From Diplolepis rosae (Eukaryota; Arthropoda; Insecta; Hymenoptera; Diplolepididae), in contig JAPYXD010000555.1 of assembly GCA_030998225.1 (NCBI GenBank), positions 8,432,001 through 8,496,000 on the forward strand: a stretch of DNA of 64,000 nucleotides, read 5' to 3'. Shown piece by piece: positions 45,476 to 55,500 of this stretch (positions within the stretch are counted from its first letter, which is position 1; every line of letters starts with the position of its first letter). The position numbers were made by a program, and so were the translations under genes. Under the pieces are notes generated by a model, which did no database searches, was not told where the DNA came from, and saw only the letters and a program-made list of their open reading frames with translations.

Positions 45476-46223
45476 ATTTTTGTAACTTTTTAATAAATTA
45501 CATGATTATTGATAAATTTGTTTTCTTCCAAATCTTTTAAAAAGGAAAAACAATCGTAGACTTTATTTAAGGACATGATTTTGCAGAACAACGCTTATTT
45601 CGTATCACATATTTTGGTGAAAAAAATCGAATTTATTTAATATTAAAAATCAAAACATAAAATATACATCCTGTCGAGAAATTTATCGATAAGAATGTCT
45701 AGACCTTATTTAGCCAAACGATTTTCATCTCAAAGTTTTTTTTGAATCTCACATATTTTGTCTAAAAAATGGAATTTTTGAATTTTAATCGTATTTTTGG
45801 AATTGAAACGAAAAATATATGTTTTATCAGAAACTGTGTGAAAAAACTTGTAGATATTTTTGAAACTAACAACTTTGTATTCGTACTTTTTTTCTTATTT
45901 TACATGTTATTGTTAAAAAATTGAATTTTGGATTTTCAATAGTTTTTTTTTTAATTAAAAAGAAAAATATGCATCTTATGAAAAAATGTTACAATTCAAA
46001 TTTGTAGGGCTTTATTTATTCAATAATATTGTATCATAACGTTTTTTCGTATCTCGTATACTTTAACTGGAAAATGGAATTTTGATATTGACTATTTTCG
46101 AATTTGAATATGCTGTAACATTTCTAATTTTGATTTAATCAAAAAATGTTATCAGGATAATTTTTAGAAATTTATGAGCACTATCAAAATCCAGTATTTA
46201 AATTTTTGATTTTTTCAAAAAAT
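45476..46223. repeat. Degenerate minisatellite, inverted relative of 17143-17640
   Basis: TTTCGTATCACATATTTTGG-type words, AAAAATTGAATTTTGGATTT and ATATGCATCTTATG-type segments recur three to four times. Adjoins the GCGAAGCGC repeat as it does at 17643. Confidence 0.6.
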
Positions 46224-46617
46224 GATTTTCAAAAACACAAAAGTAGTGCTCAATCCCTCAATTTTGATTGGATGTGGCTGGTTAACGAACTTGTCCTTAC
46301 TTTTTCGGCTCCGATAAAGTGAACCAAAGCTCAATTCATTCTGATAATTCTATCGAGAGTTATGCCGCACACGACCTACTACATGCAGACAGACAGACAC
46401 ATTCGTAAAAACCATTTTTTCTGACTCAGGGGGTCTCAAAACGTAAAGATTTGATGAAAATTTCGAAAGTCATTTTTCACATAAACCCAATACCTTCTCA
46501 TCCATGATGAGCTTTGGTTCACCTTATCGGAGCCGAAAAAGTAAGGACAAGTTCGTTAACCAGCCACATCCAATCAAAATTGAGGGATTGAGCACTACTT
46601 TTGTGTTTTTGAAAATC
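46224..46617. mobile_element. Foldback element with 110-bp arms
   Basis: 46224-46333 and 46508-46617 are reverse complements with one mismatch by eye (GATAAAGTG against GATAAGGTG). The arms begin GATTTTCAAAAACACAAAAG. The 174-bp spacer has a GACAGACAGACAC run. No open frame. Confidence 0.85.
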
Positions 46618-46622
46618 AAATA

Positions 46623-47081
46623 AATTTGAAAATTACTTGAAAAAATATTATATTTAAAAAATTTAGGCGAAATTTGTAATTGATCAAATTTATGAAGTTA
46701 AAACAATTTTTAATTGATGCTTTTACACAAACCTTCAAACATTCATTAATTTAAAATTTTACTCAAAATTTAATCTTTCAGCGTTCAAATCTTTTTACAA
46801 TTGTACAAAATCTTATAAATATTTATTTTAAGCAAATGTTTTTATAATATTCGACATATAAGTGTAATTATTTTAATTGAATATTTCGTAAAATTTTGAA
46901 TTTAGCTGATCTTGCAAAATTGTTGAAAGATTTGATCAAATTCAAAATTTTAAATTAATGAATGTTTGAAGGTTTGTGTAAAAGCATCAATTAAAAATTG
47001 TTTTAACTTCATAAATTTGATCAATTACAAATTTCGCCTAAATTTTTTAAATATAATATTTTTTCAAGTAATTTTCAAATT
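46623..47081. repeat. Perfect 138-bp inverted repeat
   Basis: 46623-46760 and 46944-47081 are exact reverse complements over 138 bp, with a 183-bp spacer. It lies 5 bp after the foldback at 46224-46617. Identity this high in non-coding DNA means recent origin or ongoing arm-to-arm conversion. Confidence 0.9.
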
Positions 47082-48540
47082 GAAGTAGTTAATTTACGCA
47101 ACTGAAAATTTGTAAACTGATATCTTGATTTAAGTTTTGAACATTTATTGAGTTCACCATTTCACTGGAAGTTTATTTTAGAAGTATTCAAATCTCCCAT
47201 TATTTTTACAAGATCTTCAAGACGTTTATTTCAGACAAATAATTTTTGAGTTTGAAATCGATATTTTATATTTTATAATAAGAAGTATTTTCATTTTACG
47301 TTTTTGTAACCTATGCGGAGACTTTTAATTTGAAAATTGAGATGCTTTACAAACAAGAAAAATTGTGTTATTAAAGTAGTTGATTCCCAGAGCTTGAAAA
47401 TCTTTCACTTAATATTTCAATTTCAAACATTGAATATTTATTGACTTTGAATTAAACTGACAACTTTTTTTTGAAGTTTTAAAATCTTTTTACAATATAT
47501 TAATTATTGACGAATTTTTAGCTTTGTCAAAGTGTTATTTGGAAATTTTTAATTTTCATAAAAAGGCGAAATACTTTTGAATTTCTTAAATATTCGCGTA
47601 CATTTAAAAAATATCGAAACAGAGAATTATGTGCAGAGTATTTTTCATTAAGAAGAGATAAACATATGACATAATAAATTTAAAATCTACATTCTTAGTT
47701 TTATGGTGAAAAAATTTTTATCTTATTTTTTTGTGGCCTAAGCACAGATTTTGAATTCAAAATATAAAAATGCTCTACAGAGCTGAATTACTTTCTGAAT
47801 GAAGTAGTTTATTTACAAAGCTTCAAAATTTAGTAATTATAATCTTGATATAGAACTTTGAGCATTTATTGACCTTGAATTCCATTGGAATTTTTTTTTT
47901 ACTGTTTAAATCTTCCCCCGATTTCAGAAGAACAGACAAATTAAAAATTACAAGATATTTCATTTAAAAGATTGAACTCGTCCATATGATCTTGTCAAAT
48001 TGTAACAAGATTTAAACACTTCGAACAAAAAATTTCATGTAAAATTTGATATCGATAAATATTTACATGTTCATTTGAAGATATCAATGAACACATATTT
48101 TAGCTTTTAATTCATCCATTTCTATTAGAAAATTTTTCCTTTTTGTAGAGCATTTTAGTTTTTGAATAAAAAGTCTGTGCTTAGGCTACAAAAATGTAAG
48201 ATGAAAATATTTCTAACATAAAACTGAAAATGTAAATTTTAAACTTGAATTTTATGTTTATCTCTTTTTAATAGAAAATATCTCTCTGACTGAAATTTTT
48301 TTTAATTTAAAAAATTGATAAGAAGTATGAAAATTTGAATATAAAAATATATATTGATTATAATTTTGAACATTTATTGGCGTCAAATTCCAGTGAAAAT
48401 TTACTTTTAAAGTGTTCAAAAGCTTTTAAAAGTTTACATGATCTTTTAGATGTTTATTTCAGGCAGATTTTTTACAAAATATCGGGAAAAAAAGTGTCGT
48501 ATCTTAAATAACATATTTCGTAAATTTGAAATTGTCGTCT
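47082..48540. repeat. Degenerate AT-rich long-period repeat
   Basis: The phrase GAACATTTATTG with ...TTCCA(C/T)TGGAA-like continuation returns near 47138, 47433, 47859 and 48366, suggesting a 300-500-bp unit that has diverged. No coding signal. Confidence 0.45.
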
Positions 48541-48971
48541 GCTTCGCGCCTCTTTTGTGCGGAGTCCAGAGAAATACAATTCTCAATTTCGACTCGATAT
48601 CCGAAATACCGAAGGCGTGAAATCTAAAAATAGCATTGCAAGGAGGAAGCGAGGAGAAAAAGAGAAGTGGGACGAGTCGTTCTCGCGTGCAAGAGCGACG
48701 AGGAAGAAAGAGAGTCAGCGGGCGCTACCGCCTTTCCCTACTCCCTTCTCACTGACAGGAGGTGCTTCTGTAGTTGTGACTGCGTCGGTATCAGATCTGT
48801 GCACACTGAACGCACACACCTACCACAATCAGCTATCCGAGAATTGGCAACGCCGCGAAAAGCTTAGTATTATTACAAATTACCAAAATTAAGTATCAAT
48901 CTAGTAATAATCAACAATGTCCCACCCGGCGCATCCGTATCGACATAAGGGGATCAATATATATATATATA
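48541..48971. other. GC-richer block of unknown nature
   Basis: 48545-48900 is less AT-rich and keeps a 111-codon plus-strand frame without similarity to a known family. The part after 48805 recurs inverted at 60060-60220, so it belongs to the duplicated block. It may be an LTR or promoter-like part of a transposon. Confidence 0.35.
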
Positions 48972-49744
48972 AAGGGTTTCCCAATAAGGGTGATATGTTT
49001 TGAAATTGAAAAAAAACACTGAATATTCATTCGGAATTGATCGAAATCTTTTTTATTATATTGGATATTCTATGCCATTTATAATTTAAACAATATATCG
49101 GCCAAATGTCCCCCGAGACTCTTCTTGCAAACCCGAATGCGTTCAAACCAATTTTCGATGACTTTGTGGAGCATTTCTGGTGGTATGGCTGCTATAGCGG
49201 CTCGGATATTGGTTTCAAGCTCCCCAATTGTCTTTGGTTTATTGGCATAAACCTTAGATTTAACGTATCCCCAAAGGAAATAATCCAGAGGCCAAGATCC
49301 AATCGCAAAATACGCGAGGAAGTCATCCTGGACAGGCCCAATTCCTGAGATCGGCGTGGCACGGACAATTCACGGTTTTCCTCGATACTGGCCTGTACGG
49401 CGGCTATATTCTGTGTAGAACGTGCGGTACGCATACGATTTTTAGGCTTAGTATCCAATAGAGTAAATTCACTCTCCAACTTATCGATTATTCGACGAAT
49501 TGAGAGCGCGGATGGAGCAGAATGACGACCATATTTTGCACGATATGCTCTTTGAACACCGACAAAACTTCTCGAATTTTGATAAAATAATTGGACAATT
49601 TCCAAACGTTGTGGAAGCGTGAAACTACTCATGATTAAATGGCAAACCTTACTGATCACAACTGACAGCAGACGTCAAAAATTTCAGTTCAAATGAGCCC
49701 GATAAGGACATTCAAAATCATATCACCCCTATTGGGAAACCCTG
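48972..49744 (-). mobile_element. DD41D-type mariner element, internally deleted, TA-flanked
   Basis: 773 bp with ends AAGGGTTTCCCAATAAGGGTG and the complement of CAGGGTTTCCCAATAGGGGTG, within a TA run (TA 48970-48971 and 49745-49746). The inverted duplicate at 60040-60070 has no element here, so it is a recent insertion. It carries the transposase remnant below. Confidence 0.9.
49150..49632 (-). pseudogene. Transposase of the 48972 element, N- and C-terminal parts only
   Basis: From MSSFTLPQRLEIVQLFYQNS through the helix-turn-helix region KYGRHSAPSALSIRRIIDKL, and ELSVPRRSQELGLSRMTSSR, the frame is intact. It then jumps to the C-terminus, which continues in another frame as PLDYFLWGYVKSKVYANKPK and further. 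The whole catalytic middle is deleted. An open frame of 155 codons remains because of a frame change at the junction. Confidence 0.8.
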
Positions 49745-49770
49745 TATATATACATTTGATCTATATATTA

Positions 49771-50656
49771 GGTGTACAAATAAGTTTTGAGGGATTAACA
49801 AAAGATGGTGTAACTAGTATTAAATCGCCTCGGTCTATCTTGTTACTATATTCATGTTAAAGCGTCACCATTTTTCTCTAATAATCAGTATGTGTTATTT
49901 TGCTGGAATGAAAACAACACGCCTTCTTTGTGCTCTAACCATGTCAACTTTTTTGCCAACAAAACAACATTTGCGGGAAGCGCTGCTTTTTTGCTTTAAC
50001 TTGAAGAAAAGTGCAGCTGAAGGACATCGATTGCTATGTGAAGCATATGGGGAACATGCTCCATCAATAAAAACATGTGAGTATTGGTTCCGGCGTTTCA
50101 AGAGTGGCAAGAAGCTAATGCTGTGCATCTGGTGGGATCAGCTCGGAGTAGTCTACCATGAGCTACTCCAGCCTAACGAAACCATTACTGTGGACCGTTA
50201 CCAACAACAATTGATGCAATTGAGCCGAGCATTGAAGTTTAAAAGCCCCCAATATGCCAAAAGACGTGACAAAGTGACAAAGTCAAAGCACGACAACGCT
50301 CGGCCACACGTTGCTACAGCCGTCAAGGAAACTGGAAGCACTTAAGTGGGATGTCCTACCCCACCCTCGGTATTTGCCAGACATTGCACCTTCAGACTAC
50401 CACTTGTTCCCGTCGATGGCTCATGGCTTGGCTGAGCAGCAGTTTACTTCTTATGAAGAAGCCAAAAATTGGGTCGATTCTTGGATCGACTCAAAAGATG
50501 AGGAATTTTTTAAACGCGGTATCCGTATGCTGTCTGAAAGATGGTCAAAGGTAGTGGAAAGAGACCAGCTATACTTTGAATAACTTACATTGTACCAATT
50601 TCTCTGAATAAAGCTTCAAACTCACCAAAAAAAACCCCAAAACTTATTTGTACACA
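49771..50656 (+). mobile_element. Mariner element with GTGTACAAATAAG ends
   Basis: GTGTACAAATAAGTTTTGAG at the left and CAAAACTTATTTGTACAC at the right. An inverted, slightly diverged copy with the same internal deletion lies at 59143-60025. The insertion therefore predates the block duplication. Confidence 0.85.
49941..50583 (+). pseudogene. Mariner DD34D transposase, internally deleted
   Basis: MSTFLPTKQHLREALLFCFN and the N-terminal domain run to YWFRRFKSG and then join KLMLCIWWDQLGVVYHELLQ, so the second helix-turn-helix and first catalytic Asp are gone. The second Asp (KHDNARPH) is followed by a frame change near 50330. The third Asp is in DIAPSDYHLF, and the tail ends ERWSKVVERDQLYFE. 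Not functional. Confidence 0.85.
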
Positions 50657-51313
50657 TAATATATCTATATATAGGTATAAATATAGATCTACATGAGATC
50701 TACTCAGTTTATCATCTATCTCTCTTGCTCAGTTGCGACGGTGCCACTTACATGGTTCATCGGTCTCGCGCACTCATTTTTATCAACTTTGGGACTGAAT
50801 AACTCGAAAACAAATAAAACAAATCTTTTCATTTTTTTACAAGTTCGTCTCACGAGGTAATTATTGCGCTATCAAAATTTCATTTCGATTTTAATTTTTT
50901 ATCGTACTTTTTTACTAACTTTCCTTGTCAAATTCAAGGTACATTCTATCCCTCCCGTGTAAAATTAGGTAACTTTTAAAATAAAAATCTTCGAAACTAA
51001 TAAGACAAATGCATTCAAAATTTGCCAAAATATGTATTTAGACTTCATTTACGATAACCTAAAATTTCATCGACATCTTAATTAATCGACTTAAGGGGGG
51101 CACTCTATGAACCGCTAAAAAGAATGGTCAATTTTCTTTATTTTATTGTGCAGAAACAGAAAAAGACAGGAAAATTTATAGGTTAGTAAAAAGTTTTTAG
51201 ACTTTTTTTGCAAATATTGCTACTACTTACTTTTTGATTCCAAAAATTGCGAAGATTAAGTCGTAACTTTGCGCGTCATATTGCTAATCTTCATCGCTCA
51301 AACGGGTTGACAA
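50657..51313. other. Duplicated block, non-coding
   Basis: 50660-50942 recurs inverted at 58875-59140. 50943-51645 is missing from the inverted copy. Nothing coding recognised. Confidence 0.6.
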
Positions 51314-51534
51314 CAGAGCTCCCAAACTTGAAACGCCGCTGGCGGGGAACCGTCCCCACGCATCGGCCGCCCGCCGTTGCCCCTCAGCTACCTTCCTCAT
51401 AAACTCGATACCCCGCCAGCCTCTTCTTTCTATTTGAAGGGGAAGGTAGCTGAGGGGCAACGGTGGTCGGCCGATGCGTGGGGACGGTTCCCCGCCAGCG
51501 GCTCGCCAGCGGCGTTTCAAGTTTGGGAGCTCTG
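51314..51534. mobile_element. 221-bp GC-rich hAT-like foldback with perfect 8-bp duplication
   Basis: CAGAGCTCCCAAACTTGAAA at the left and its complement at the right, arms of about 80 bp that include GGCGGGGAACCGTCCCCACG. GTTGACAA occurs on both sides (51306-51313 and 51535-51542), an exact 8-bp target duplication as in hAT. Composition is far more GC-rich than the neighbourhood. Confidence 0.85.
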
Positions 51535-51780
51535 GTTGACAAATCGAATAAACTGTCAAAAGTTTCTGAGCAAGATCTTGACTGCATTTTTAGACGCATG
51601 AAAAGTGGATTGTTTCTTGTCAAACGGAGATCTATTTCATACTCAAAAGGTAAGTACAAACCCCGTGTATCTAATAAAGAAGAATATAAAAAAGGATTGA
51701 ATTACTTTGAGAGGTCAGGATTTTTAATCGAAATCAATAAATGTTCAATTAAACTGGTTTTTCTACCAAAACTTTATTAA

Positions 51781-52037
51781 CTGACTACAAATTAGCGGCT
51801 AACCAGACGCGAATTAGTGGCTGACTGGCCCCTGGCTTAAGACTGGCTAGCCGCTGACTAATGTCTGACCGGCCGCTGGCTTGGAGCTGATCAACCTATG
51901 GCTTGTGGCTGGCCAGCCGCTGACTAGCGGCAGATCGTACATAAACAATACAGTTCTGGCCAGGCCCAAACCAGGCCTCGTAGTCAGCGCCAGAACTGGA
52001 AACCAGACACTTTGGTCTGGCGCTGATCAGCGCCATG
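51781..52037. repeat. CTGGCTAGCCGCTGACTA-like short tandem repeat
   Basis: About 257 bp of degenerate units built from GCTGACT, GGCTAGCC and CTGGC. The inverted duplicate at 58626-58734 is only about 109 bp, so the array has changed length since the duplication. GC-rich and non-coding, although a plus-strand frame of 182 codons happens to cross it. Confidence 0.7.
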
Positions 52038-52191
52038 AAATTTTTCCAAACGGATTAGAGAAGTTAAAAACAGACGTAGATAGACTTTCGATATATTTTC
52101 CTAAAATTGAACTATTTTTCATTTTAGAAACCAAAAGTAGTCTATCTACACCCGCTTCCACCTTTTTAACTCAATTGACTCAATATCTCAA

Positions 52192-52584
52192 ATATTTCTG
52201 TGTTTTATTCATAGATAAAATTGTTATGTCCCTATTGGAAAACCCTTTATATCAGGTAGCTGTTTACAATGGATACCTCGGACAGAATGATGCACAATAC
52301 ATCAAAAGTACAATAGATATCACACTACTTAAAAATGATTGCATGATCCATGAAAACTCTGAGATACCCATCACTATTAAAATGGTTAATACATCCGCAT
52401 TTATATTAGTAGTGTCCCTAAAGCAATGACTAACACAACCACAGACCTTCTGTTCCTGTAGTCATACAAAGCCAACTACTGTCTATGGATGCAACAACCA
52501 CAGATATGGCTAAGACGTTAAGACTTTTTTTGTGCACTTCTCGGTGATTCAGATTTAGAGGAACAAGCCCTGTTTGTAGGTTTT
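52192..52584. repeat. Transposon end plus downstream flank of copy 3
   Basis: 52192-52247 is the 3' end of a DD41D element (CTCAATATCTCAAATATTTC to TATTGGAAAACCCTT) and 52248-52584 the paralogous downstream flank. 61508-61912 is nearly identical, with the same junction at 61575. The plus-strand 67-codon frame here is not conserved in copies 1 and 2. Confidence 0.75.
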
Positions 52585-55500
52585 TCAATTGCAGGAGTTC
52601 ATTTTTTGCATTATTTCTTGTAAATAGGGTTCGTAAATAGAAATCTTCGTGATCATTCCTACATGAATTCCATTAGGATTTAGAATGTCTATTTTATTAT
52701 TATAATTCGTAACTATTCCCACAAGTACATTTTCTGAGTTTAATACAGGACTTCCTAAGTCATTCTGCAATAAAAATCATGAATAAACTGAATTATTAAT
52801 TCTTATTCATCATGAGCGATAATTTTAATTTATATATCTGCAACTTGCAGAAATAATTACCTCTGTTATCCAGCAAGCTTTTGATTTTGCGTGAATATAA
52901 AATCGATCTTTGAATTCTGAATATTGATTCCAACTTGATTTACTTAAAGAAACAGGTAATTCCACAATTCTGTCCCATGAAAACTTCTTATCTGACCAAA
53001 TATCCATATATCCAATCAATTTACTAAAATCATATTCTTCGTTGCGTTCAAAGACTGGAAATTTGTCCGGTAATCTCATAACATCTATTGGATCCTCCAA
53101 CTGGAAAAAATATCCATTTGTTATGGCTTACATAACGTAATTGGTACAATTTTACACATTGGGACAAATACAAGACATTTGAAATGCACTTATTATTTTT
53201 TTTCAACATCAAAGTAATTTTCACCTTTAACACTGCAAGATTAGTATAAGGAAGGTTTTTCGCTTTATCAGGGTGATACTGGCGTAGATACGTATCAAGT
53301 TTTTCCTTGCGGACAACACGGGAAAATGAATCACCATTCTTGGCAGGGTGTTTTTTAGCATGCACAAAAGAAACTCCTCTGTCAATAATAGGGTCGAAAT
53401 TAGTGAAAACATGTAAAACCAAAAATATGTACAAAATTCATAATCTATAAAATGTTACAGCGATGATAATTTTCCTCTTAAATGAAGTTTTTTTATTCAG
53501 ATATAAATGTAATTACTTATAATCCAAAAAGGACGAGTAACTATAAGCGTTCACTAATGAGACCATGTTTGCAAAATAGATATGTCTATACTCTTGCTTA
53601 TAAAAATATCCTACAGAAACCACGAATTCTAATTCTGTTTCATTCAGAGATCGAAGATGAATTCCTTCATGGTTTGTCTCTGCAACAAATAAAAAGGTTG
53701 AATCTGAAAAGACTGAAACTGAAAAACTGAATATTTTTGTAAGTTCAATTCGATACATTGAACTTCGAAATACATACAAGAATTTCAATATTATTATTAA
53801 TGCCCCCGTTCAAAATAGAAAATTTTTCCAGCTACGCACCAATAATCGGGATAATATTTCTTTCTCTTAATTTAATTGACCAAATGCTTTCAAAGTTGAC
53901 CCATATAAACCAGTTATGATTTTCTTTTTAAACTACTATTGAAAAATTTCGAAATGCAATACTTTTTTAAATAGAAAGTTTTATAAAGCGCTGGCCGAAC
54001 TAAGGTACTGGTACCGTCACTTTTTCTTAAAATTTTTTTCTATTACTGAACATAAATTTTTGTAAATTTTTTTGATTTGTTAATAAATACAAGATTGTCA
54101 GGAGGGGGTTCTGTCTCCAATCTTGTTCAACATCTACACAAGCCGAATAATCGACGTCCTTCCCCTGGGCATCAGATACGCTATATACGCCGATGATTTG
54201 TTCCTTTACACCAGGGTTTTATCAATTACTGTTGCTAGGGACGCGTTGGCTGGAGCGCTTAGTTAAGTGATACCGTGGCTTAGGAATCTGGGCTTCGAGA
54301 ACTCCATTGGCAACTGTCAGTTCTCTGTTTTTGCTAGGTTAAGGAGCAACCTATCGGATCTTGTGCTCTCAGTGGAGGGTCACGACCTGCCCTGTCTCGC
54401 TGGGATCAAATACTTGGGGGTGATTTTGGATCGTCGACTTACATGGGCTCCTGATATCCGGATGCTAGCTGATAAGGCATTCACATCGGTCAACATCATC
54501 CGAGTTCTGTCGAAGGGTAGCTGGGGAGTGACACCATCTTTGCTCTTGACCGCCCCCATTGAGGCTTAGGCGACACCTTCTCAATAATCAATTCATCATC
54601 AGAAACTTCTACTGGAGGGGCAACCCACTCATCCCGAGACTGGAGTTGCTGGTGAGGAGATCCTTGTCTGCGAAGCGGTATAGATCTCTGAGGTCGTCTC
54701 TGATAGCCGCCTATCAGGGTTTGGAGGACGTACTCATCATGGTGGCTTGATCTGTGAGGCCTAGCTGTTTTGACTGGGCATGGCAGACGGTTAGCTTGCC
54801 TGTGGGTATTGACTTCGAAACCGGGCATGTTTTTAAGAATTCGGAGAATCCTGGACAGGCATGTCTGGAGTTCCTGGGGCAGCGCTACTCGGAGTACGAG
54901 ATTATTTATACGGATGGGTCGGTGGAACCGGCTAGTGGCCGCGCTGGCTGTGGTTTCTACGCGGAGAGGGATGATTTAAGGTGTGGATTATCATTGCAGC
55001 TTTTTACCTCCGTCCTTTCAGCGGAGCTCTTCGCTATTCTCAAAGCCGTTCAATATGCTGGTCGTGTGGGGATGAGCAGGGTCTTAGTTGTGTCCGATTC
55101 GTGGAAGGCGCTTTCTTGCCTGTGGGACTGCATGGCTGCATCTGTTAGGAATTATCTGGTGTACAAGGTTGCTCATGCTCTGGCGGGCTTAAGGGGTCTG
55201 GGAAGCACGGTGGAATTCATGTGGGTACCGGACTATGTGGGTATAGTGGGAAATGAGGTGGCGGATCGGGTCGCGGGGGCGGCGAAGGAATCAGTGATCC
55301 CAGAACGTGGGAGCTTCTTCCTCGCGCGACTGCCATAGGTTGGTTGAATGAGGAAGACACAATGTGCTCGAGGCATTTATGGTGGGGGCCAGCTCCCACG
55401 TTCTGGGATCACTGGAAGGAATTGCCGTACTGTATTCGGTATGGTTTGCCCTTCTGCGACCTCTCCGACCCGATTGGCCGTGACTTTAAGGCTTGGGTCA

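Noticed and set aside
48557..48892. 111-codon plus-strand frame in a GC-richer block
   Set aside because: Basic, low-complexity translation that is not preserved as a frame in the inverted duplicate at 60060-60235.
51543..51649. Open stretch ending in AAAAG before GTAAGT, possibly an exon
   Set aside because: It reads DKSNKLSKVSEQDLDCIF and ends at a good donor, but there is no acceptor or partner exon nearby and I know no family that matches.
52230..52433. 67-codon plus-strand frame, repeated at 61554-61757
   Set aside because: It begins inside a transposon end and is downstream, antisense flank of the protease homologs. The matching flanks of copies 1 and 2 contain stops, so it is not conserved as a protein.
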